Shown piece after piece: positions 8,949-18,400 of a stretch of DNA of 64,000 bases. Each line of letters begins with the position of its first letter. The stretch's first letter is position 1. The notes under the pieces were generated by a model. The model saw nothing but the letters and a program-made list of their open reading frames with translations, did no database searches and had not been told where the DNA came from. The position numbers and the translations under genes were made by a program. Source of the DNA: Parabacteroides acidifaciens (GTDB lineage Bacteria > Bacteroidota > Bacteroidia > Bacteroidales > Tannerellaceae); the NCBI RefSeq assembly GCF_003363715.1, contig NZ_QREV01000009.1, positions 1 to 64,000 on the forward strand. The letters run 5' to 3'.

Positions 8949-11900
8949 ATGAAAGGTAATATATTTATAAAGCGGCCGGTAATGGCTATATCCATCTCCG
9001 TGCTGATTTTGATTGTCGGATTGATTTCGCTCTTTACCCTGCCGGTGGAGCAATATCCCGATATCGCACCTCCTACGGTATATGTAACCGCCAATTATAC
9101 AGGTGCTGATGCCGAAGCTGTGATGAACAGTGTCATCATGCCGTTGGAAGAAAGTATCAACGGTGTGGAGAACATGATGTACATTACTTCCACGGCAAGT
9201 AATGCCGGATCAGCCGTTATCCAGGTCTACTTCAAACAGGGGACAGATCCGGACATGGCAGCAGTCAACGTGCAGAACCGTGTCTCGAAGGCCCAAGGCC
9301 TGTTACCTGCCGAAGTAACAAGAATCGGTGTGGCCACACAGAAACGCCAGACCAGTTTCTTGCAGATCAATACATTGGTTTGCAACGACGGGCGGTACGA
9401 CGAGACATTCCTTGCCAACTACCTCGACATCAACGTCATCCCGGAGATCAAACGTATCGAAGGCGTAGGCGATGTGCTGGAGTTAGGTAATACCTATAGT
9501 ATGCGTATCTGGCTGAAACCGGAACTAATGGCGCAATACAGCCTTATCCCGTCGGACGTAACAGCCGTCTTGGGCGAACAGAATATCGAAGCGCCTACCG
9601 GTTCGTTGGGCGAGAACTCGAAAAACGTCTTCCAGTTCACCATGAAATATCGCGGAAGATTGAAAAGCGTGGATGAATTTAAGAACACAGTCATCCGTTC
9701 GCACGCCGACGGTTCCGTCCTGCGTCTGCAAGACATAGCCGATGTGGAATTAGGTGCCCTCTCCTATGCTTTTCACGGAGAAATGGACAGCAAACCGGCC
9801 GTGACGTTCATCGCTTTCCAGGTGGCAGGCGCCAATGCGACCACCGTCAATGAAAAGATAACGAATCTGCTGAATGAAATGTCTGACAAGCTGCCGGAAG
9901 GGACCGAGTTTGTTACCCTGATGAGCTCGAACGACTTCCTGTTCGCATCCATCCATAATGTGGTCGAAACGTTATTTATCGCCATCATCCTGGTTATCCT
10001 CGTCGTGTACTTCTTCCTGCAAGACTTCAAGAGTACATTGATCCCATCCATATCCATCATCGTCTCGCTGATCGGAACCTTTGCCTGCCTGATGGCTGCC
10101 GGCTTCAGTATCAATATCCTGACGATGTTCGCCCTTGTGTTAGCGATCGGAACGGTGGTGGACGATGCCATCGTCGTGGTGGAGGCCGTGCAGGCGAAAT
10201 TCGATGCCGGCTATAAATCACCTTATCAGGCTACGAAAGACGCCATGAGCGATGTAACGATGGCGGTTATCTCCTGTACCTGCGTGTTCATGGCCGTATT
10301 CGTGCCTGTTACCTTTATGGGCGGTACTTCCGGTATCTTCTATACGCAGTTCGGTGTCACGATGGCTACGGCCGTAGGGTTGTCCTGTATCTGCGCCTTG
10401 ACACTCTGTCCGGCCTTATGCGCCCTGTTGATGAAACCTTCCGACGGGACAAAGAGCGAGAAAAGCCTGAATGGACGGGTACGTGCCGCCTACAACGCTT
10501 CGTTCAATGCTATGTTGGGCAAATATAAGAAAGGCGTGCTCTTCTTCATCCACCACCGTTGGATGGTATGGACGGCATTGGTTGCCACCATCGTCTTGCT
10601 CGCCTACTTCATGAACACGACCAAGACGGGACTTGTGCCACAGGAAGACCAGGGCGTTATGATGATTAATGTCAGCGTTTCACCCGGTAGCACATTGGAG
10701 GAAACAACGAAGGTGATGAATAAGGTCGAAGACATCATTAAACAGACGGATGAAGTGGAACACTACGCCAAGATCACCGGATACGGACTGATCGCCGGAC
10801 AAGGTACTTCCTACGGTACGATCATCATCCGTCTGAAGAACTGGGACGACCGGAAAGGCAGCGAACACACCGCCAACGCAGTGATGTCACGCCTCAACGC
10901 ACAGTTCCACGGAATCAAGGAAGCCCAAATCTTCTGTTTCCAGCCAGGTATGATTCCGGGCTATGGTATGGGTAACTCCATCGAGTTGAACCTTCAGGAC
11001 AAGACCGGCGGCGATATGGCTGTCTTCTACGAAAACACCATGAAGTTCCTCGGCGCCCTCAACCAGCGTCCGGAAGTAGCAATGGCCTACACCTCCTATG
11101 CCATGAACTTCCCGCAAGTTACAGTCGATGTGGATGCAGCCAAGTGTAAGCGTGCAGGCATCTCGCCGGCAACCGTGCTCGATGCATTGGGAAGCTATTG
11201 TGGTGGCGCCTATATCTCCAACTATAACCAATTCGGTAAAGTCTACCGTGTGATGATGCAAGCTTCGCCCGAATACCGCCTGAATGAACACTCGCTGAAT
11301 AATATGTTCGTCAGAAACGGAGCGGAAATGGCGCCGATCAGCCAATTCGTCACCCTGAAGAAAGTGCAGGGAGCGGAAGTTGCCAACCGTTTCAACCTCT
11401 ATAGCAGTATCACAGCCAACGTAAACCCGGCTGACGGATACTCTTCCGGTGAAGTGCAGAACGCAATCGAAGAAGTCGCCGCACAAGTCCTTCCAACCGG
11501 ATACGGTTACGAATATGGCGGCATGGCACGTGAAGAAGCCGGTAACAGCGGATTGAAGACACTCTTCATCTACGCCGTTTGTATCGTGCTTATCTTCCTG
11601 ATCCTGGCCTGCTTGTATGAAAGCTTCCTTGTGCCGTTTGCCGTCATCTTCTCGGTGCCGTTCGGACTGATGGGCAGCTTCCTGTTTGCCAAGATATTCG
11701 GATTGGAAAATAACATCTACCTGCAAACAGGTGTAATCATGTTGATCGGCCTTCTGGCAAAGACCGCAATTCTGATTACCGAGTTCGCCATCGAGCGCCG
11801 CCGCAAAGGAATGGGCATCGTCGAATCGGCCTACTCTGCCGCACAGGCCCGTTTCCGTCCGATCCTGATGACCGTGCTCACGATGATCTTCGGTATGCTT

Positions 11901-12152
11901 CCGTTGATGTTCTCCACGGGTGCAGGCGCCAATGGTAACAGTTCTCTTGGAACAGGCGTCGTCGGCGGTATGGCAATTGGAACATTAGCCCTGCTGTTTG
12001 TCGTGCCGGTATTCTATATCATCTTCGAATACTTGCAGGAGAAGATACGCAAACCGATGACAGAAAAAGCCGATATGCAAGTAGCGCTGGAAAAAGAAAA
12101 GAGCCAGAGTGAACGCGGCGAGTTTAATAAAGATAATAATAGTGAAGTATGA
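8949..12152 (+). CDS. RND family inner-membrane multidrug efflux pump (AcrB/HAE1 type)
   Basis: At 1067 residues this is full length for the HAE1 family. It begins MKGNIFIKRPVMAI, has 12 membrane segments arranged 1+5 and 1+5, and two large periplasmic loops. The fourth helix carries the proton-relay pair in GTVVDDAIVVVEA (two adjacent Asp). The family-type segment TFMGGTSGIFYTQFGVTMA also follows. It exports drugs, detergents or bile-type compounds by proton antiport. Its stop overlaps the start of the outer-membrane factor gene by four bases, indicating coupled translation. Confidence 0.95.
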   Translation: MKGNIFIKRPVMAISISVLILIVGLISLFTLPVEQYPDIAPPTVYVTANYTGADAEAVMNSVIMPLEESINGVENMMYITSTASNAGSAVIQVYFKQGTDPDMAAVNVQNRVSKAQGLLPAEVTRIGVATQKRQTSFLQINTLVCNDGRYDETFLANYLDINVIPEIKRIEGVGDVLELGNTYSMRIWLKPELMAQYSLIPSDVTAVLGEQNIEAPTGSLGENSKNVFQFTMKYRGRLKSVDEFKNTVIRSHADGSVLRLQDIADVELGALSYAFHGEMDSKPAVTFIAFQVAGANATTVNEKITNLLNEMSDKLPEGTEFVTLMSSNDFLFASIHNVVETLFIAIILVILVVYFFLQDFKSTLIPSISIIVSLIGTFACLMAAGFSINILTMFALVLAIGTVVDDAIVVVEAVQAKFDAGYKSPYQATKDAMSDVTMAVISCTCVFMAVFVPVTFMGGTSGIFYTQFGVTMATAVGLSCICALTLCPALCALLMKPSDGTKSEKSLNGRVRAAYNASFNAMLGKYKKGVLFFIHHRWMVWTALVATIVLLAYFMNTTKTGLVPQEDQGVMMINVSVSPGSTLEETTKVMNKVEDIIKQTDEVEHYAKITGYGLIAGQGTSYGTIIIRLKNWDDRKGSEHTANAVMSRLNAQFHGIKEAQIFCFQPGMIPGYGMGNSIELNLQDKTGGDMAVFYENTMKFLGALNQRPEVAMAYTSYAMNFPQVTVDVDAAKCKRAGISPATVLDALGSYCGGAYISNYNQFGKVYRVMMQASPEYRLNEHSLNNMFVRNGAEMAPISQFVTLKKVQGAEVANRFNLYSSITANVNPADGYSSGEVQNAIEEVAAQVLPTGYGYEYGGMAREEAGNSGLKTLFIYAVCIVLIFLILACLYESFLVPFAVIFSVPFGLMGSFLFAKIFGLENNIYLQTGVIMLIGLLAKTAILITEFAIERRRKGMGIVESAYSAAQARFRPILMTVLTMIFGMLPLMFSTGAGANGNSSLGTGVVGGMAIGTLALLFVVPVFYIIFEYLQEKIRKPMTEKADMQVALEKEKSQSERGEFNKDNNSEV

Positions 12153-13510
12153 AGAAAATAATCCTGTTAACAACCGCAACTGCCTTACTGAGCAGTTGCG
12201 GCATATACAATAAATATCAACCGGCAACCACCACTCCGGACAATCTCTACGGAGAAGAAGTGATGGCAAACGACACGGTAAACTTCGGTAATATGGATTG
12301 GCGGGAACTCTTTACAGACCCGCTGTTACAAACCCTCATCGAACAGGGATTGCAAAACAACACCGATCTGCAATCGGCCCAATTGCGCGTGGAAGAAGCA
12401 GATGCCGCCTTGATGTCGGCAAAGCTCGCCTTCCTCCCGTCATTCGCCTTATCCCCACAGGGAGCAGTAAGTAGTTTTGATGGTCATAAGGCAACGCAAA
12501 CCTACTCATTGCCGATTACCGCCAGTTGGGAATTGGATATTTTCGGTCGTCTGCGCAATGCCAAACAGCAAGCTAAAGCCCTCTACGCCCAGAGCAAGGA
12601 CTATCAGCAGGCCGTACGGACACAGTTGATTTCCGGAATAGCCAATACCTATTATACATTACTGATGTTAGACGAACAATTCGCCATCGCCGAGCAAACA
12701 GCAGAAGCCTGGAAAGAGACTGTCGCCTCGACCCGTGCACTGATGAATGCAGGCATGGCAAACGAAGCCGCCACCTCCCAGATGGAGGCCGCCTACTACA
12801 ACGTCCAGATGTCTGTCCTTGACCTGAAGGAACAAATCAATAAGGTGGAAAACGGACTTGCCTTGCTGCTTGCCGAGACGCCCCGCGCCTATGAACGCAG
12901 CAGCCTGGAAGGACAGCAATTCCCCGACGACTTAGCTGTCGGTATCCCCATGCAGATGCTTTCAAACCGTCCGGATGTCCGTGCCGCCGAGCGTTCGTTG
13001 GAACAGGCCTTCTACGGGACTAACCAAGCCCGCTCCGCTTTCTATCCGTCTATCGTGTTGAGCGGAAGCGCCGGTTGGACAAACTCAGCAGGAAGTATGA
13101 TTGTCAATCCGGGTAAATTCTTGGCTTCGGCTGTCGGATCACTTACGCAGCCGTTGTTCAACAAAGGGCAAATCATGGCACAATACCGTATCGCGAAAGC
13201 CCAGCAGGAAGAAATTAGCTTAGCTTTCCAGCAGACGCTTTTGAATGCGGGAAGTGAAGTAAACGATGCTTTAGTCGCCTATCAGACAAGCAAGGAGAAA
13301 ACGCTTTTGTTCGACAAGCAGATTCTTTCCCTGCAAAAGGCATTGACAAGCACTTCTTTATTGATGGAGCACGGCACGACCACTTATTTGGAAGTACTGA
13401 CCGCCCGCCAATCTTTATTAAGCGCACAGCTGTCACAAACAGCAAATCGTTTTGCAGAGATACAGAGTGTAATCAATCTCTATAAAGCATTGGGAGGAGG
13501 CAGGGAATAA
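12149..13510 (+). CDS. TolC-like outer-membrane efflux lipoprotein (NodT/OprM type)
   Basis: The 453-residue protein has a lipobox (LLSSCGIY, Cys near residue 17) and the duplicated outer-membrane-efflux domain. Signatures include DWRELFTDPLLQTLIEQGLQ at about 50-70 and SNRPDVRAAERSLEQA at about 275-290. It forms the outer-membrane channel of the tripartite pump encoded by the two preceding genes. The ATGA overlap with the pump gene makes the three one operon. Confidence 0.94.
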   Translation: MKKIILLTTATALLSSCGIYNKYQPATTTPDNLYGEEVMANDTVNFGNMDWRELFTDPLLQTLIEQGLQNNTDLQSAQLRVEEADAALMSAKLAFLPSFALSPQGAVSSFDGHKATQTYSLPITASWELDIFGRLRNAKQQAKALYAQSKDYQQAVRTQLISGIANTYYTLLMLDEQFAIAEQTAEAWKETVASTRALMNAGMANEAATSQMEAAYYNVQMSVLDLKEQINKVENGLALLLAETPRAYERSSLEGQQFPDDLAVGIPMQMLSNRPDVRAAERSLEQAFYGTNQARSAFYPSIVLSGSAGWTNSAGSMIVNPGKFLASAVGSLTQPLFNKGQIMAQYRIAKAQQEEISLAFQQTLLNAGSEVNDALVAYQTSKEKTLLFDKQILSLQKALTSTSLLMEHGTTTYLEVLTARQSLLSAQLSQTANRFAEIQSVINLYKALGGGRE

Positions 13511-13552
13511 ACCTGCCCCTTTCCATATTTCTACTTTGAGCCATTGGAGAAG

Positions 13553-13689
13553 GAGGTGTCAAAACTGCCCTGTTCCCGCGCTTGACGCGGGATCGCATTA
13601 AAACTGACCGTATAAACAACTAATTGATAAGGCCCGTTCTTTTGCGGCCCCGCGTCAAGCGCGGGGACAGGGCAGTTTTGATACATCCC
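13553..13689. repeat. MITE-like long inverted-repeat element, copy 1
   Basis: Two arms of about 38 bases pair almost perfectly. The outer part reads GTGTCAAAACTGCCCTG and the inner part CGCGCTTGACGCGGG. About 60 bases of spacer lie between them. It shares its outline with the element at 15151-15308: TGTCAAAA at the tip, then a GC-rich CTTGA core. It encodes no protein and may be a non-autonomous mobile element or a strong RNA hairpin. Confidence 0.65.
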
Positions 13690-13710
13690 CAATAGTTACC
13701 CTTCTCTTAA

Positions 13711-14502
13711 TCAGAGTATCCCCGGACGTTCATACGGAAGTCCCGTTTTCGGATCATGTTTGCTCATATCGCCTCCTGCCGTCTTACCGCCCTTGCCTTT
13801 GCCGTAGCGATTACTGAAGGTAACGCGGAATTTATCGATTTCCTCATTCCACCATGAAAATAAGATAATAAAATCCGAATCGCCATTGGCTTCTGCCAAC
13901 GAATTTAGACGAAAGACAAGATTATCATATGCAACGATTAAATTCTTACGTGAGACGGAAGTCCGAAGCGGCATGTTTCGTTTAGCCGATTCTATAGACT
14001 TGTTAGACGAACAGTGAGCACATTCGTTATTAGCTGTTTGCAGCTTTGTAAACGAAGCATCTAATTTTAATTGTTCAACATAGGTTTTAAATTCATCCGA
14101 ACGGGATGCCTCGATCAGGTTAAAGTAATACCCGGTCTGGTCGTCAAATGAATGATTATATATACCTTTATATCTATCGACCATCGGCATCAAGAAAACA
14201 GCTGCCTTTTTATTCTCCCCGTCTGGTTCTGCATTGTATCCTCGGATTATTGAGAAAATACTGGATCTGATTTGATTACGTACTTTGTTAGTAGAATACA
14301 TAGCGTCGGTCCACGAACTTTTTAAGATTTTCATACTTGAAGCATCAAGGTCAGCTATAGCTTCCTTAAATTTATCCAATTGTGGTTGAAATTTCGTCAT
14401 ATCTGCATTTGCAGTTAAGATTTGATTATAAACTGCCTGACAAAAGGATAGAAGTTCATTAATTTTGAGTCTCGATTTTGCAAAACTCTGAATCTTTGCC
14501 AT
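13711..14502 (-). CDS. DUF6261 family protein
   Basis: The 263-residue protein has no signal peptide or membrane segment. It is mostly helical, and residues about 195-245 carry the segment I associate with DUF6261 (YDNLVFRLNSLAEANGD, then WWNEEIDKFRVT). The Gly/Lys-rich tail GKGKGGKTAGG precedes DPKTGLPYERPG. Function is unknown; this family is largely confined to Bacteroidales and often has unusual upstream repeats. Here a 42-bp tandem array sits in the leader, and MITE-like hairpins flank the locus. Confidence 0.7.
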   Translation of the reverse strand: MAKIQSFAKSRLKINELLSFCQAVYNQILTANADMTKFQPQLDKFKEAIADLDASSMKILKSSWTDAMYSTNKVRNQIRSSIFSIIRGYNAEPDGENKKAAVFLMPMVDRYKGIYNHSFDDQTGYYFNLIEASRSDEFKTYVEQLKLDASFTKLQTANNECAHCSSNKSIESAKRNMPLRTSVSRKNLIVAYDNLVFRLNSLAEANGDSDFIILFSWWNEEIDKFRVTFSNRYGKGKGGKTAGGDMSKHDPKTGLPYERPGIL

Positions 14503-14525
14503 ACTTAGTTCTTTTTAAATTAGTA

Positions 14526-14840
14526 TTAATATGATTTAGAAAATAGTTTTATGTAATTGTATGCGTACGAAGGTAGTACCGGACGTACTTTTATACCTTC
14601 GTATGTGTACGAAGGTGTCATCTGACATACTTTTATACCTTCGTACGTGTACGAAGGTGTTATCGGACATACTTTTGTACCTTCGTATGCGTACGAAGGT
14701 GTTATCGGACGTACTTTTGTACCTTCGTATGCGTACGAAGGTGCTATCGGACGTACTTTTGTACCTTCGTACATGAGCGAAGGAAGTATAAATTGTATTT
14801 TACCGCCGCAAATATGTTGGATTGATATGAAGTGTTTCAT
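14526..14840 (-). CDS. Possible 104-residue leader ORF of 14-residue repeats
   Basis: This open frame lies between the DUF6261 promoter and the DUF6261 start, ending 24 bases before it. After 20 ordinary residues it consists of five near-copies of YEGTKVRPITPSYA. Because the DNA unit is 42 bp, other frames are also open and encode different repeats, so the coding status is doubtful. It may be a translated leader or merely a by-product of a DNA or RNA repeat. Confidence 0.3.
   Translation of the reverse strand: MKHFISIQHICGGKIQFILPSLMYEGTKVRPIAPSYAYEGTKVRPITPSYAYEGTKVCPITPSYTYEGIKVCQMTPSYTYEGIKVRPVLPSYAYNYIKLFSKSY
14559..14785. repeat. 42-bp tandem array with dyad at each junction (5 units plus part)
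   Basis: Units start at 14559, 14601, 14643, 14685 and 14727, with a partial sixth at 14769; the period is exactly 42 bases. Each unit begins with GTATGCGTACGAAGGT or a close variant and ends with ACTTTTGTACCTTC. Adjacent units therefore form hairpin-capable ACCTTCGTA/TACGAAGGT dyads. Units differ by a few substitutions. There are no unique spacers, so this is not CRISPR. Confidence 0.9.
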
Positions 14841-14908
14841 GTGTTTCTGTTTTTATTGATATTTTACCCTAAAATGACAAAAAACGTTTTTTTTCTTTTA
14901 GTTGTTCG

Positions 14909-14939
14909 CAAAGGTATGATATAACTTTTGAAAAACAAG
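14909..14939 (-). promoter_or_regulatory. Promoter reading through the 42-bp array into DUF6261
   Basis: On the minus strand, TACCTTTG (14916-14909) follows CTTG (14939-14936) after 19 bases, matching the Bacteroidetes sigma consensus. Transcription from here would include the entire repeat array before the DUF6261 gene. Confidence 0.6.
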
Positions 14940-15150
14940 CTTTTTTGCAAATAAAATTATTTGAAAGTCAATATTATATCCTTTGATTTTCAGAAAAATT
15001 AAAAAAAGACTGAAAATCCTATTTTCAACTATTTTTACTAATCTATCAAAAAGAGTAAAAAACAGCATCCTCGAGATTACCTCAAAATCTTATAAAATGA
15101 CAATTATTATCTCAAAGCTTTCTAAAATCCCTGTAAGATCGACAGATCAT
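14940..15150. other. AT-rich non-coding stretch
   Basis: This very A/T-rich DNA between the DUF6261 promoter and the second MITE-like element contains no convincing gene or RNA structure. Confidence 0.5.
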
Positions 15151-15308
15151 AAGGGGATGTGTCAAAAGTAAATTTTAATGTTTAGCGTGTCATTGCGGGC
15201 TTGACCCGCAACCTCATACTAAACTGATTTACAATGATTAGGATGAGATGGCGGGTCAAGCCCGCCAGGACACAGACGCTATAAATAGAACTTTTGACAC
15301 ATCTCCTT
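15151..15308. repeat. MITE-like long inverted-repeat element, copy 2
   Basis: Arms of about 70 bases, beginning AAGGGGATGTGTCAAAAGT, are inverted at the other end (ACTTTTGACACATCTCCTT). The inner GC-rich core is GCGGGCTTGACCCGC. The plan matches the element at 13553-13689, though the inner sequence differs. The whole 158-bp unit could fold into one hairpin. Confidence 0.7.
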
Positions 15309-15349
15309 AAAAAGCAATACCTCTTGTCTTCGAGCCCTGTAAGAGCTAA

Positions 15350-15410
15350 GAAAAAAGAAGCATCCCTTTAACCCAAGGCTTACGTCTTGGATTAAAGGGA
15401 TGCTTCTCTT
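15350..15410 (-). terminator. Strong terminator of the alpha-2-macroglobulin gene
   Basis: A stem of about 23 bp starts AGAAGCATCCCTTTAA and has a 7-nt loop. On the minus strand it is followed by TTCTTTTTTCTTAG. It sits about 50 bases beyond the stop codon of the large minus-strand gene. Confidence 0.85.
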
Positions 15411-15457
15411 ATAGGGCTAAGGCAGAGGTGAGACTTTATGATACAGGATATTACCTG

Positions 15458-18400
15458 TTATTCCACCGTCACCATCTTCCCTTCCGTATTCGCACGCATC
15501 AAATGGTCATACATCGCTTCGATGTAGACCGGCGGCAGGTAGAAGCGGCCGGGGTAGACGGCGCAGAGGTTGATTTTGACTGTCACCTGCCGTCCGGCGG
15601 GGAGGTGGTCGATGTAGCTGTAGGCACGGTCGTCGCGGATATCCTGGTAGTTGATGCCGGGCGTTTTCGCGTCGGTCGCATCCTCACTCAGGAAGCGGGT
15701 GTTGAGTATTTCCCATCCGGCGGGGAACACTTCGGTGAGCACTAAGTTGTTCACGCCATGCGACGAAGGGTTGCGGACGGTGACGACGGCGACAAAATTT
15801 GTGCCCTGCGGCAGTGCGGAGGCGTCGACGGGGTTACCTGCCTGATCCGTATAGCTGACGGCGAGGGAGAGGCCGTTTGCGTAGGCTTCCTCACGGCCTT
15901 CGGCGGGGATGCCTTCGGTGATGAGACGGGCGAAGAGCGTGGACTTTCCGGTGTTCCGGATCTCCAAAGGAGCGGAAGTGGAGGCCTTGTCGAGCAGGGG
16001 CTTTGTCCAGACGTTCTTTGTCGTCGAGACATCCTCCGTCTTGCCTGCGGAGGTGTAGGAGAAGTCCATGGAGGCGGCCGTCTTGTAGCGCTTCATATAG
16101 CCGGAAAGGGCGATGAGGCTGAAGGCCGTCTCCTGTGTGCTGAGCCAATCGTCGGAGGCGAGCGTCTTCGAGATTTCATCGGCCAGACGGGCGGCCGGGG
16201 CGCTTTCGTCGAGCAGGCAGAGCGTCATCAGGCGGATGGAGCGGTCGCGAAGGTCGCTGCCGAAGGTCTGGTCGTACTCCGTGTAGGCGGTCGTCAGCTC
16301 CGTTGTCTTGGCGGTCAGCTCGCGTGCGACGTCCGCCCGTCCGACAAGGGCGTAGGCGGAGGCCAACAGCCAGCGGCTCATGGGCTGAAGCGTCTTGCTC
16401 TCTTTTAAGCGGTTCATCGCTCCCACTTCGGCCGATCCGGCGAGGGCGAGGACGTAGAGGCGGTAGGCCTGCGTCATTTCTTCGGAACGTTCATAATAGG
16501 ATGTCACCGGTTTCCAGCCTCGAGCTGTGCGCACGAGGTTACCGACGACGCTTCGCCGCATGGCATCGGGCACGAGGTAGCCCCTTGCAGCGGCTTCTGT
16601 CAGAAAATGCGTGGCGTAGACCGTTCCCCAAGCATTGCTGCTTGTCCCGCCGGGCCAGTAGGAGAAGGCGCCGTCTACCGTCTGGTAGGAACGCAGGCGG
16701 CGGATGACTTCTTTCACGGCGTTTTCGACGGATTGTTTTTCGTCGGCGGTCAACGCGGTAAATTCATTCAAATATAATTGCGGGAACCCCTTCGACGTGA
16801 TCTGCTCCACACATCCATGCGGATAGCCCAACAGATAACCGAGGCGCGCTGACAGATTGACCGGCTGCACGTCCGACATTTCGAGCGTGAGGCTGTTCGT
16901 TCCTGTCACGCCCGGCATCGTGATGGTTCCTTTCCAGGATTTTCCGGCTTCGAGTGTGACGGGCGTCACTTTTACTTGCGGGCGACGGACACTGCGGATT
17001 TCGAGGTCTGTCTCGTAAACCGATTTTTCTCCCTTACCCGTGGCGGTGATCGTCACCCGTCCGGCTCCCGGACGGTCTTTCACGCGGATGCGGAATTGCG
17101 CGAGCTTGTCGCCCGTCTCCGTGAAGTTCAGCGTGCGGGCGGCTTCACCGACAACCTCCATATTACCGGAGCAGGAGATGGTGACACGGACGTCGCCGAC
17201 GCCTTTCTCCGTGGCAAAGACGGTGGCGGGAACGGCCATCTCCTCTCCCACGCCGATCACGCGCGGAAGGGTGCCGAGCAGCATCACGGGCTTGCGCACC
17301 ATCACGCTCTTTTCGGCATTTCCGTATGCTTCCCCGTCACCGGCGACTACCATCATGCGGACACGGCCGTTGTAGTTGGGCATCCGGAACGTGTGCTGCC
17401 GCTTCTCCCCTTTTCCGAGGGCGAACGGGCCGGCAAACCGGACGACGGGCTTGAAGCGGTTGACGATGGCTTTCGGGCCTTTGTTGAGCGCGTCGTCACC
17501 GCCAATGCTGAACAGCTGCTCGATGCGGCCGCCATACGCGCCAACGACGTAGTTATAGAGGTCCCAGGTGCTGACGCCCAATGCTTCGCGCGCGTTGAAC
17601 GCCTGCCAGGGGTCGGGCGTGCGGAAGCGGGTGAGGTCGAGCAGCCCTTCGTCGACAATCGCCAACGTATAGGCCATCGGGCGTCCGTTCTTTTCCGAAA
17701 CAGTGACGCTGTAGGAGGATTCGGGCTTGATCTCGTCCGCCGTCCGGATAATGGGCGCGAGGTGGCTCTCGGGGGATGTCACGGTGAAGGGGACGACACC
17801 GTACATGCGGATCGGCAGATCGTTCTTCGTCACGCCGTGGGGCTGGAGGAGCGTTATATATATGTACGCGTTGGGCTGCATCTCCGCTGTGACGGCAAGG
17901 CGGAGGGTGGTCTGCCCTTCCGTGCAGTCGTGTTCGCTGACGGAGAGCAGTCTTGTACCGTTCTCGATGCTGACGATGGCGCGGCTGCCTTTCACGGATG
18001 GGAAGGTGACGGTCATCTTCTCGCCTGGCGCATAGGTCTCTTTGTCGGTCTTGAAGCTCAACATCGTGGCGGATGAAGAGCCGTCGGCATCGCGCCGCCC
18101 TTCGCCGTAGGGCCAGTCGAAATAGCTCATCACGCCTGTTGAGTGCTTGCTTTCGGAGTCTTTCACCGAGATGAAGTAGGTTCCCCATTCGTTGTCGGCG
18201 AAGGAGAGGCGGAAGTTGGCGGTCCCGTCGGCGCCTGTCCGGAGGGTGAAGGTTTTAACGGGTTTGTTGTAGGAATCGGAGACGTAATTAGCCAACTGGC
18301 TGTTGTCGGAGCTCCACCACCAGTACCAATAGACTTTGTAGACCTTCACCTCGAGTTCGGTGTTTACCGCAGCCTGGCCGGTGTAGTCGACGGAGGCAAC

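Noticed and set aside
14559-14785. CRISPR array
   Set aside because: The units are contiguous 42-bp repeats with no unique spacers, and no cas genes are present.
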